A stretch of 64,000 nt of DNA from the NCBI GenBank assembly GCA_045588575.1, contig JAZNEJ010000006.1, positions 1-64,000 of the forward strand, read 5' to 3'. The notes under the pieces are model-generated. The model did not search any database, was not told where the DNA came from, and saw nothing but the letters and a program-made list of their open reading frames with translations. Position numbers and translations under genes: made by a program. Positions 51,340-59,247 of the stretch are shown here, in pieces. Each line of letters starts with the position of its first letter. Positions within the stretch are counted from its first letter, which is position 1. The stretch comes from RGIG5299 sp045588575 (lineage in GTDB: Bacteria > Bacillota > Clostridia > Oscillospirales > RGIG5299).

Positions 51340-51368
51340 TTGCACAACTATACAAGTTGTGTTATAAT
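51340..51368 (+). promoter_or_regulatory. Second capsule-operon promoter with embedded inverted repeat
   Basis: TTGCAC (51340-51345), 17 bases, TATAAT (51363-51368). A perfect inverted repeat CACAACT-ATACA-AGTTGTG (51343-51361) spans most of the spacer, exactly where a repressor would block RNA polymerase. Transcription would start near 51375, about 70 bases before the GTG start. Confidence 0.7.
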
Positions 51369-51445
51369 AAATATATATAATGAAAAAACTGTAACCGAAA
51401 CAGAGGTTTACATAATATTCAATAACGATATAAGGAGAAAAAACA

Positions 51446-52219
51446 GTGGAAAGCAAAGACAGAAACAATAAAGATTATTATACGGTTGATATATCGCATA
51501 TTGTTAAATCTCTTTGGAAGCGTATGTGGGTTATTGCGCTTTCGGGACTTATTGCTGCGGTAATAGGATTTTCAGTTTCCGCTTTCGGAATTGCGCCCAC
51601 CTATTCATCGAGTGTTAAGCTTTATGTTAACAACGCTTCAATTTCTTTGGGCAATACCGGATTTAATATAACCGCATCGGAACTCACCGCAGCGCAAAGC
51701 TTGGTTAGAACCTACGGCGAAATTTTGGAAAGCCGCAGCACGCTTGAAAGAATTATAAACAAAGCGGAAGTTGATTATAGCTGGAAAGAGCTTGCTAAGA
51801 TGATTGAATACGCTCCCGCAAACGATACCGAAATTATGAAGGTAACGGTTACCTGCAAAGACCCCAACAAAGCCTGCATTATTGCAAACACTATTGCGGA
51901 GGTTTTGCCCGAAAGAATTTCGGAAATTATCGACGGCGCCACAATGGAAATTGTTGATACCGCAATCGCCGATAACGAAAAGGTAGCGCCGAACATCACT
52001 GCCTATACGGCGCTCGCTCTTATAGCGGGACTTTTCGTTTCGGTAATAGTTTTAATTGTTCTTTCGCTTCTTGACGATACCATTCACGATGAAGAATACA
52101 TACTCAAAAATTACGATTACCCCATACTCGGAAAGGTTCCCAATCTTTTGAACAACGGAGCCAAAGCCTACGGTTATTATAAAAAGGCAGGGCAAAGAAA
52201 TGAGAAAGGGGGAGCTTAA
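51446..52219 (+). CDS. Wzz/CapA-type chain-length and kinase activator protein
   Basis: This 257-residue protein starts at GTG 51446, 8 bases after AAGGAG. A membrane helix near 28-50, an outside domain with the Wzz pattern (YSSSVKLYVNN, ITASELTAAQSLVRTYGEILESRSTLERI), and a second helix near 193-212 give the standard two-helix layout. In Firmicutes such proteins activate the separate tyrosine kinase encoded next. It controls chain length of the polysaccharide. Confidence 0.9.
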   Translation: MESKDRNNKDYYTVDISHIVKSLWKRMWVIALSGLIAAVIGFSVSAFGIAPTYSSSVKLYVNNASISLGNTGFNITASELTAAQSLVRTYGEILESRSTLERIINKAEVDYSWKELAKMIEYAPANDTEIMKVTVTCKDPNKACIIANTIAEVLPERISEIIDGATMEIVDTAIADNEKVAPNITAYTALALIAGLFVSVIVLIVLSLLDDTIHDEEYILKNYDYPILGKVPNLLNNGAKAYGYYKKAGQRNEKGGA

Positions 52220-52220
52220 A

Positions 52221-53012
52221 ATGAAATTTTCTGAAATTTTACAAAAAATAGGATTAGAGAAGAAAATAAACGGTTTAATGGCCTATAACGTTGAAGAAAC
52301 GAAAAAAATGCTTCACAAAAATTTGGAATTCACAGCAACCGAGCAATATAAGCTCATTCGTGCAAATCTCGACTTTACTCTTTCCGAAGACGAAAAATGT
52401 CCCGTAATCGGCGTAACGAGCGCAATGAGAGGCGAGGGCAAAAGCACAACGGCAGTTAACCTTTCCTACGTTTTTGCCGAAAAGGGAAGCAAGGTTTTGT
52501 TAATAGACGCCGACCTTAGAATTCCTTCAATTGCCAAAAAGCTCGAAATAGAAAACACTCCCGGTCTTGCAGATTTGTTAAGAGGCAAGGGCGCCGAAAT
52601 TACCGATATTAAATCGTATTTGCTCGAAAATTGGTTTATTCTTCCCTCGGGAGACATTCCTCCCAATCCCTCCGAGCTTTTAGGCTCAACCAGAATGGAA
52701 AACCTTTTAAATAAATTACGTGAAAATTTTGATTATATTATTATTGACCTTCCGCCCGTCAATATAGTATCAGATGCAGTTTCAATTTCAAGCCTTATTT
52801 CCGGTATGATTGTTGTTGTTCGCGAAGACTACACCGAGAAAAAAGAATTGGAGCGTTGCTTCAGACAACTTAAGCTTTCAAGCGCAAACATTCTCGGCTG
52901 TATAATGAACAATGCCGATTCGGGAAGCGGCTCATACGGTAAATATAAGAAGTATAAATACTACAAATATTACCGTAATTACCAAGAACAGCCGGTGGTT
53001 GAAAATAAGTGA
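52221..53012 (+). CDS. CpsD/CapB-type tyrosine kinase
   Basis: The start ATG 52221 follows GGGGGAG by about 8 bases. The 263-residue product has Walker A SAMRGEGKST (about 66-75), Walker A' VLLIDADLR (about 93-101) and Walker B YIIIDLPPV (about 173-181). A C-terminal Tyr cluster (YKKYKYYKYYRNY, about 240-255) is the autophosphorylation site of BY-kinases. It pairs with the Wzz-like activator and is switched off by the phosphatase encoded next, with which it overlaps by 4 bases. Confidence 0.95.
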   Translation: MKFSEILQKIGLEKKINGLMAYNVEETKKMLHKNLEFTATEQYKLIRANLDFTLSEDEKCPVIGVTSAMRGEGKSTTAVNLSYVFAEKGSKVLLIDADLRIPSIAKKLEIENTPGLADLLRGKGAEITDIKSYLLENWFILPSGDIPPNPSELLGSTRMENLLNKLRENFDYIIIDLPPVNIVSDAVSISSLISGMIVVVREDYTEKKELERCFRQLKLSSANILGCIMNNADSGSGSYGKYKKYKYYKYYRNYQEQPVVENK

Positions 53013-53707
53013 TTGACTGGCACAGTCATATTTTACCGGAAATTGACGACGGAAGCAGAAGCACGGCGGAAAGTATTTCTTTAATAACTGCGCAACTTTC
53101 TCAAGGGGTAAAAACGGTGGTTGCAACCCCACATTTCGACCCAAATTTCGAAACCGTGGATTCTTTTCTTAAAAGAAGGGAAAAATCCTTTGAGAAGTTA
53201 AAAGAACATCTTCCCCCAAACGCTCCCGAAATAGTTTTGGGAGCAGAGGTAAGGTTTTATGCGGGAATAAGTCGAATGGAAAAGCTTAAGGCATTAAAAG
53301 CGGAAGGAAGTAATATTCTTCTGTTGGAGATGCCAATGTCTTACTGGACGGAATACACCGTTAGAGAGCTTATAGAAATGTCGGGTAAAAGCGATATTAA
53401 AATCGTTCTTGCTCACGTAGAAAGATATTTTAATTTTCAAAATTACGAAACGTGGAAAAGGCTTTACGAAAACGGAATTTTAATGCAAGCAAACGCAAGC
53501 TTTTTCACCTCGTTTCAAACGAAAAGAACAGCCGTTTCGCTTTTAAAACACGGCAATATTCACTTGATAGGTTCAGATTGTCATAATATGATATCAAGAC
53601 CGCCGAAAATGGACAAAGCTTTTAAAATAATTGAAAAAAAACTTGGCAAAGATATTTGTGAAAAACTAAATAGGCAGGGTTATTCCTTGCTTAAAGAAAA
53701 TAGTTAA
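53009..53707 (+). CDS. CpsB/CapC-type PHP tyrosine-protein phosphatase
   Basis: This 232-residue protein starts at GTG 53009. The PHP motifs IDWHSHILPEIDDGS (2-16), TVVATPHFDP and SDCHN (about 190) bind metal ions. It removes phosphate from the kinase's Tyr cluster and so sets the pace of capsule synthesis. Normal length for the family. Confidence 0.93.
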   Translation: MIDWHSHILPEIDDGSRSTAESISLITAQLSQGVKTVVATPHFDPNFETVDSFLKRREKSFEKLKEHLPPNAPEIVLGAEVRFYAGISRMEKLKALKAEGSNILLLEMPMSYWTEYTVRELIEMSGKSDIKIVLAHVERYFNFQNYETWKRLYENGILMQANASFFTSFQTKRTAVSLLKHGNIHLIGSDCHNMISRPPKMDKAFKIIEKKLGKDICEKLNRQGYSLLKENS

Positions 53708-53738
53708 TCAATCATTTTACGAAAGGAAGAAATTCAAA

Positions 53739-54413
53739 ATGAAAAAGGTATTAATAATTTGTTTAGTTATGTTAATGGTGGCAATTTTAGGTGTAACTGC
53801 ATTTGCAGCTCCTAACGGATTCGTTTCAAGCCCTTCGGGAAATGCGGCTCCCGACGTTGAAAGCTTTGAGCCTTCCGATGAAGATTGCACTGCAACATTA
53901 GTCGTTACTCCCTACGGCGACAAACATGAGCTAAGTAAAACTCTTCAAGCAATGTTAGATGCTGCATATAACAGCATTGTAAATGCAGATGATTTAACAA
54001 GCCTTAACGATGCTTTGGCGAAAATAGTTAAAGATAGAAATCTCGATTCCAAAAAGCTTGCAGTAAGTGATTTGTTTGATATTCACGTTGCAGGTTGCGA
54101 CTATCACGAGGAACACGTTGATTTCGACGTAACTTTAAGTGCCGATACGTTAAGCCATTTTGTTGCGCTTCTTCATATGAACAAAGACGGAGAATGGGAA
54201 TTGGTTGCCGACGCCAGGGTTGCAAATAACGACGAGCATCTTATCTTCTCGGTTGACGCCTTTTCTCCCTTTGCAATAGTTATCGACACCTCTGCTTCCT
54301 CGCCCGATACCGGCGACAGCGCCATGATTTACGTTGGAGCAATGGCTGCTTCCGCTGTTGCTTTCGTCGTTCTTTTGGTTGTTATTAACAGAAAGAAGAA
54401 AGAAAACAAATAA
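53739..54413 (+). CDS. Secreted protein with sortase-type tail
   Basis: This 224-residue protein has a signal peptide (residues 1-22, cut near AFA). The body has Thr/Asp-rich strands without a known family. The C-terminus has SPDTGD, a hydrophobic helix and RKKKENK, the shape of a sortase signal although PDTG differs from LPxTG. It would be displayed on the cell wall. It lies between the phosphatase and LCP genes, an odd place for a surface protein. Confidence 0.65.
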   Translation: MKKVLIICLVMLMVAILGVTAFAAPNGFVSSPSGNAAPDVESFEPSDEDCTATLVVTPYGDKHELSKTLQAMLDAAYNSIVNADDLTSLNDALAKIVKDRNLDSKKLAVSDLFDIHVAGCDYHEEHVDFDVTLSADTLSHFVALLHMNKDGEWELVADARVANNDEHLIFSVDAFSPFAIVIDTSASSPDTGDSAMIYVGAMAASAVAFVVLLVVINRKKKENK

Positions 54414-54436
54414 AAAAACTAAAAGGCGGTTAACTT

Positions 54437-55444
54437 ATGGGAACTAAAAATACCAAGAATAACTACCTCAAATATATTGCCGTTATAGCTGCTCTCGTTT
54501 TCTTTATCTCGGCAGGCCTTTTCCTCGTTAATGCTTTGGAAAACGGCTGGGGTAAATTTACGGGCGGAGAAACCGAAACGGGAGTAATAACCTATAACGG
54601 TGTGCAATACAAATATAAAGATACTGTTGAAACCTTTTTGGTTTTGGGTTTAGACAGGTATGATGGGGCAAGCTTATCGGACTCTCATCAAGGCGGTGTT
54701 CAGGCAGACTTTTTAATGCTTTTCGTTTTCGATAACGAAACAAAGCAAAGCACCGCAATTCAAATAAACCGCGATACCATGACGAAGGTTAACAAGCTTT
54801 CGGTTGGCGGAACCACCGTGGTTGAAAGCTATACCAAACAAATTGCTCTTTCTTATAATTACGTTAACGACGATAACGATAAAATAAGATGCCGCAACAC
54901 CAAAGATTCGATTGAGCATCTTTTAAAGGGCATAACGGTTGACCACTATTTATCGTTAACGCTCGACGCAGTCCCCGTAAGCTGCGATTTTGTTGGCGGC
55001 GTTACCCTCACCGTGCTTGACGACTTTACTAATATAGACGCTACTTTAATTAAAGGCAAAGAGGTTACCTTAACGGGTGAGCAGGCGCTTAAATACGTCC
55101 GCACCCGCAACGGTCTTGAAGATAGCACAAACAGCAACAGAATGGTACGTCAGCAACAGTATATAACTGCGCTGTATGAAAAAGTCGAAGCCCGTATGGA
55201 AAACGATGCCGAATTCCTATTTAATTTGGTAAACACCGTTGACGACTATATTGTTTACGATTCGTCCGACCAAAAAATGCTTAAATTCGTTGAAAAATTT
55301 GAAGATTACGAATTTACGGGCATAAGGGAGCTTGAAGGCGAATCGATTCTCGGTGAAGAGTTTATGGAATTCTATCCCAACGAAGAATCAATTTGGGAAA
55401 TTGTAATTGATTTGTTCTATTCCGAAAAGGAAACCGACATATAA
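54437..55444 (+). CDS. LytR-CpsA-Psr (LCP) family glycopolymer ligase
   Basis: This 335-residue protein has an N-terminal helix (about 13-34) and an LCP domain: TFLVLGLDRYDG (about 69-80), DFLMLFVFD, AIQINRDTM (about 113-121), VTLTGEQALKYVRTRNG (about 210-226) and the NRMVRQQQYITAL near 232. Arg/Asp residues that hold the polyprenyl phosphate are present. It attaches capsule or teichoic-acid chains to peptidoglycan. Confidence 0.93.
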   Translation: MGTKNTKNNYLKYIAVIAALVFFISAGLFLVNALENGWGKFTGGETETGVITYNGVQYKYKDTVETFLVLGLDRYDGASLSDSHQGGVQADFLMLFVFDNETKQSTAIQINRDTMTKVNKLSVGGTTVVESYTKQIALSYNYVNDDNDKIRCRNTKDSIEHLLKGITVDHYLSLTLDAVPVSCDFVGGVTLTVLDDFTNIDATLIKGKEVTLTGEQALKYVRTRNGLEDSTNSNRMVRQQQYITALYEKVEARMENDAEFLFNLVNTVDDYIVYDSSDQKMLKFVEKFEDYEFTGIRELEGESILGEEFMEFYPNEESIWEIVIDLFYSEKETDI

Positions 55445-55471
55445 AAGATTTCAGGAAAACAGGTTATAAAG

Positions 55472-56170
55472 ATGGTTGAAAATTTAAACCGAGAAAGCGT
55501 GTTAACAGAAGAAGCGCCTTCCTTGATTTTACCCTTTGAAGTAAACGAAGAATTTTATATTGAAGAATTGGGCGAAATTCAGAAAAAACCGATTTACGAT
55601 TTTTTTAAAAGAGTTTTCGATATCGTTTTTTCAATAATCGCGCTTGTTATCACCTTAATTCCAATGCTGATAATTGCAATTGCAATTAAATGCTCGTCTA
55701 AGGGGCCTGTTTTTTTCACACAAGATAGGCTTGGCTTAAACGGAAAAACCTTTCGAATTATAAAATTCCGCACAATGCACGAGGATGCGGAGGCAAGCGG
55801 GGCGCAGTGGTCAATGGGCGACGATGACCCCAGAATTTTTCCGCTCGGCAGAATTTTAAGAAAATGCAGGGCAGACGAGCTTCCTCAGATTTGGTGCATT
55901 TTAAAAGGAGATTTATCATTAGTGGGTCCAAGGCCCGAAAGAGAAATTTTCCATAAGGAATTTGAAAAATACATACACGGTTTCGGAGAGCGCTTAAAGG
56001 TAAAACAAGGCTTAACGGGCTATGCTCAGGTTATGGGCGGCTATCATTTAAAGCCCGAGGAAAAGGCTCGCTACGACGTTTACTACATAAAAAACCGTTC
56101 GTTTTTATTAGATATGAAAATTATTTTTAAAACGGTTGGAGTGATATTCAAAGGTGAAGGCGCAAAATAA
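55472..56170 (+). CDS. Priming sugar-phosphate transferase (WcaJ/CpsE-like)
   Basis: This 232-residue protein holds the bacterial sugar-transferase domain: a helix near 53-73, GPVFFTQDRLGLNGKTFRIIKFRTM (85-109, split here for reading as three adjacent motifs), LRKCRADELPQIWC and LSLVGPRPER. It loads the first sugar phosphate onto undecaprenyl phosphate. It lacks the long N-terminal helical part of WcaJ/CpsE and so resembles the short PglC/EpsL form. Confidence 0.93.
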   Translation: MVENLNRESVLTEEAPSLILPFEVNEEFYIEELGEIQKKPIYDFFKRVFDIVFSIIALVITLIPMLIIAIAIKCSSKGPVFFTQDRLGLNGKTFRIIKFRTMHEDAEASGAQWSMGDDDPRIFPLGRILRKCRADELPQIWCILKGDLSLVGPRPEREIFHKEFEKYIHGFGERLKVKQGLTGYAQVMGGYHLKPEEKARYDVYYIKNRSFLLDMKIIFKTVGVIFKGEGAK

Positions 56171-56921
56171 GGCTTTCGTTTCGGTTATTATGCCGGCATA
56201 TAACTCTGAAAAATATATTTCGGCTGCAATAGAAAGCGTTACTAAGCAAACCCATGAAAATTGGGAGCTTATAGTAATAAACGACGCTTCTCCCGATAAT
56301 TCTGCCAAAATCGCTCAAAAATACGCAGAGAAAGATTTAAGAATTCGGGTAATAAATCAAAAGTCCAACGGCGGCGTTTCAAGGGCTCGCAACTTGGGAA
56401 TTGAGTCGGCAAAAGGCGACTTGATAGCTTTTTTAGACAGCGACGACGTTTGGGTTAGCGAAAAGCTTGAAAAGCAGTTAAAGCTTTTAGATGAAAATAA
56501 TGCGCAAATTGCATATAGCTCCTACGATTTTATTGACGAAAACGGAAAATCAATTAAAAAACCGTTTTTTGTTTCAAAAGAAACCGATTATAAAAAAATG
56601 CTCGGTAAAAACGAATTCGGTTGCTCCACCGTGCTTTTAAAAGCCGATTTGTTAAAGGAACATAAATTCAGCACCGAATTTTATCACGAAGACTATCTTT
56701 TGTGGTTAACGCTTCTTAAATTGCCCGTTAAGGCATTAGGCATAACCGATATTTTAACTCATTACCGAGTAGTTGAAACGTCGAGGTCTTTTGATAAGAA
56801 AAACGCCGCAAAGCACCGTTGGGAAATATATAGAAAGGCGTTAAAACTTTCGCTTTTTGAAAGCACGGTTGCGTTTTTAAAATACGCCGTAACGGCAGTT
56901 AAAAAGCACTACTTTAATTGA
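56154..56921 (+). CDS. Family 2 glycosyltransferase
   Basis: This 255-residue protein starts at GTG 56154, overlapping the previous gene by 17 bases. GT-A fold motifs: VSVIMPAYNSEKYI (about 9-22), VINDASPDNS (about 41-50), RNLGIESAKGDLIAFLDSDD (83-102, DSD binds metal). It adds a sugar to the growing repeat unit; its specificity is unknown. Confidence 0.92.
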   Translation: MKAQNKAFVSVIMPAYNSEKYISAAIESVTKQTHENWELIVINDASPDNSAKIAQKYAEKDLRIRVINQKSNGGVSRARNLGIESAKGDLIAFLDSDDVWVSEKLEKQLKLLDENNAQIAYSSYDFIDENGKSIKKPFFVSKETDYKKMLGKNEFGCSTVLLKADLLKEHKFSTEFYHEDYLLWLTLLKLPVKALGITDILTHYRVVETSRSFDKKNAAKHRWEIYRKALKLSLFESTVAFLKYAVTAVKKHYFN

Positions 56922-57030
56922 TTATGAACGATAAACAGATAATAACCGCTCATACGTTGTCTGCGAAAAGGAAGAATACAAAACAAAATTAAAAAACAAT
57001 ACAAACTCAAAAAGAAGGAGCTTGTAGTTA

Positions 57031-57579
57031 ATGATAGAGCTTGGATTTATACACGGCAGATTTCAGCTTTTCCATAACGACCATTTAAGATATGCGCTTC
57101 TTGCAAAAGAAAAATGCAAAAAACTTATAGTAGGAATAACCTCGCCTGAAAATGCCAACCTGATTTGTGAAAAGGTAGACCCTCACAGAAGCAACGCATC
57201 TGCCAATCCGTTTACCTATTACGAAAGATTTAATATGATAAAAGCGGCTTTGTTGGAGGCAGGGTTAAAAAGAGAAGATTTTGAAATAGTACCCTACCCA
57301 ATAGAGCGTCCCGAAATTCTTTATAATTACGTTCCTTTAACGGCAACCTCGTTTTTCACAATCTACGACGATTGGGGCTACGAAAAGCTTAAAAGACTCG
57401 GCGAGCTCGGTTACGGCACGGTGGTTCTTTTCGATACCAGAGAAAAAGCAATGTGCTCAACCGAAATAAGAGAGAAAATAGTAAAAGAGCAGGATTGGAA
57501 AGAAATGGTTCCTCCTGCGGTTTATAAATATATAACAGAAAATAATCTAACGGAAAAAGTTAAGCAAGTAACGAAATAA
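57031..57579 (+). CDS. Cytidylyltransferase/NMNAT-like nucleotidyltransferase
   Basis: This 182-residue protein has the HxGH-type nucleotidyltransferase start GFIHGRFQLFHNDHLRYALLA (split around residues 5-25; HNDH stands for HxGH) and CSTEIREKI (about 145) equivalent to ISTTxxR. Size and pattern fit the NMN/ethanolamine-phosphate type nucleotidyltransferases. Given the LicD-type gene downstream, it may make a CDP- or other NDP-activated group for the glycan, but NMN adenylyltransferase activity cannot be excluded. Confidence 0.7.
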   Translation: MIELGFIHGRFQLFHNDHLRYALLAKEKCKKLIVGITSPENANLICEKVDPHRSNASANPFTYYERFNMIKAALLEAGLKREDFEIVPYPIERPEILYNYVPLTATSFFTIYDDWGYEKLKRLGELGYGTVVLFDTREKAMCSTEIREKIVKEQDWKEMVPPAVYKYITENNLTEKVKQVTK

Positions 57580-57606
57580 AATTCAAACGAAGGTAAGAAA
57601 GAATCT

Positions 57607-58338
57607 ATGTTTAATATAAATTCTATCCCAATCTCCGAAAGAGAACATATCACAAAAAAACTGCTTCGCTACGGAATAGAGGTTAACCAAGAAAACGGAA
57701 AAATAGATTATATTGCGGGCACAACGGTCCCCGAAATTAAATGCGAATCAATTCATTTGATTCGCCATGCCGAAACGATTGCCGTGGTAAAGCACGAATT
57801 TATGAGCGACACCAGCGATAATTGCGGCTTTACCGAAAAGGGCATTGAAATAACGAAAAAACAGGCAAAAGAGCTTGATGCTTATAATTTCGACGTTGCT
57901 CTTTACGGGCCTATTCCCAGAGTTGTAAATACCCAAAAAATAATAATGGAGTATCCGCAAAAGTTTGAGGCAATTAAAATACATAAGCTTCACGGAATTG
58001 ATAACACGGGTTGGGAATATAAATCGTTTGACGAGCTTCAGCATAACCCCACCTTTATTGCAAGAGAGCTTGAAAACAATATGTTTGCAAGAACTCAAAG
58101 CGGCACGAGCTGGGGAATGGTTATAGCAAACTGCGTTGATGTTTTAGACCTGATAAACGAATGCTATGCAGGCAAAAAAATTCTTTTAATGAGCCAAGGA
58201 AGCGTTTTGCGCGCACTCCAAATTCTTTTAAGAAAAAGAGAACATCCGTGGGACGATTTCACCGTTGAAGGAATGTATCACGTCGGCGACGATACCAACA
58301 AGAAAAAAGACTACGGCATAATAAACAAGGTTTTTTAA
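57607..58338 (+). CDS. Histidine phosphatase-superfamily protein
   Basis: This 243-residue protein has the phosphohistidine motif IRHAET (about 52-57), a second Arg/His region and a SQGSVLRAL segment near 197. It belongs to the phosphoglycerate-mutase-like branch. In this locus it could remove phosphate from a sugar or polyol phosphate used with the neighbouring nucleotidyltransferase. The usual RHG reads RHA. Function in detail unknown. Confidence 0.75.
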   Translation: MFNINSIPISEREHITKKLLRYGIEVNQENGKIDYIAGTTVPEIKCESIHLIRHAETIAVVKHEFMSDTSDNCGFTEKGIEITKKQAKELDAYNFDVALYGPIPRVVNTQKIIMEYPQKFEAIKIHKLHGIDNTGWEYKSFDELQHNPTFIARELENNMFARTQSGTSWGMVIANCVDVLDLINECYAGKKILLMSQGSVLRALQILLRKREHPWDDFTVEGMYHVGDDTNKKKDYGIINKVF

Positions 58339-58352
58339 AGAGAGGACTCGGC

Positions 58353-59207
58353 GTGGAAACGGTAGTAAAAGAAAAGCTTTGGCAAACCCTTATTGAGCTC
58401 CTTAAAGAAATCGACAGGGTTTGCAAAAAGCACAATATAAAATATATGCTTTTTTGCGGCTCGGCACTCGGCGCCGTTAGGCATAAGGGCTTTATTCCGT
58501 GGGATGACGATTTAGATGTTGCCATGGAAAGAAGCGAATATGAGCGTTTTTTAAAAATAGCGCCCGAGGAGCTTAAAAAGGATTATTTTTTGCAAGCGGA
58601 GTTTACTGAAAATTGGTCGATGTTTTTTTCAAAGCTTCGGAAAAACAACACCACCTGCTTGGAAAAATATTTTCCCAAATACGAGCATCATCAAGGCGTG
58701 TATATAGATATTTTTCCAATAGACAACGCATCCGATAACGAATTTATAAGAAAAATACAGTTTTATTGCTCAAAGGTAGTAATTGCAAAATCGCTTTACA
58801 AAAGAGGCTACGAAACCGATTCAAAGGGTAAAAAGCTTTTTATGAATTTGTGCAGGCTTCTTCCGCTAAAGCTCTTTCATAAAATTGCAGTGCATAAAAG
58901 CGCAAAAAACAGCAAAAAGGTTCATTCCTTCGTAGCTTGCACGGCGAAATATAAAAAAGGAATATATAACCGCGAATGGATTACGGAAACGGTACCAATG
59001 GATTTTGAAGACGGAAAATATCCGGTTTCAGCCCATTACGACGAGCTTTTAAAAACTCTTTACGGCGATTATATGCGAATTCCAAACGAATCCGAGCGCA
59101 AGGTTAAGGAACACGCAATTTTAATTGATACCGAGCGAAACTACACCGAATATGCAGATTATCGCAACGGTATGAAATTTGAGGTTTACACACGAAATAT
59201 TCATTGA
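58353..59207 (+). CDS. LicD-family phosphotransferase
   Basis: This 284-residue protein starts at GTG 58353 after an AAGAGAGGA site. It has the LicD core: YMLFCGSALGAVRHKGFIPWDDDLDVAM (about 31-58, named by its separate pieces CGSALG, RHKGFIPWDDD and DLDVAM) and later DIFPIDNA. LicD proteins attach phosphocholine or other phosphoryl groups from CDP precursors to surface glycans. Choline-binding-like repeats in the large protein downstream fit such a decorated wall. Confidence 0.9.
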   Translation: METVVKEKLWQTLIELLKEIDRVCKKHNIKYMLFCGSALGAVRHKGFIPWDDDLDVAMERSEYERFLKIAPEELKKDYFLQAEFTENWSMFFSKLRKNNTTCLEKYFPKYEHHQGVYIDIFPIDNASDNEFIRKIQFYCSKVVIAKSLYKRGYETDSKGKKLFMNLCRLLPLKLFHKIAVHKSAKNSKKVHSFVACTAKYKKGIYNREWITETVPMDFEDGKYPVSAHYDELLKTLYGDYMRIPNESERKVKEHAILIDTERNYTEYADYRNGMKFEVYTRNIH

Positions 59208-59247
59208 GTAAAAAATAGTTTAAATATATCTTTCAGGAGGAAACATT

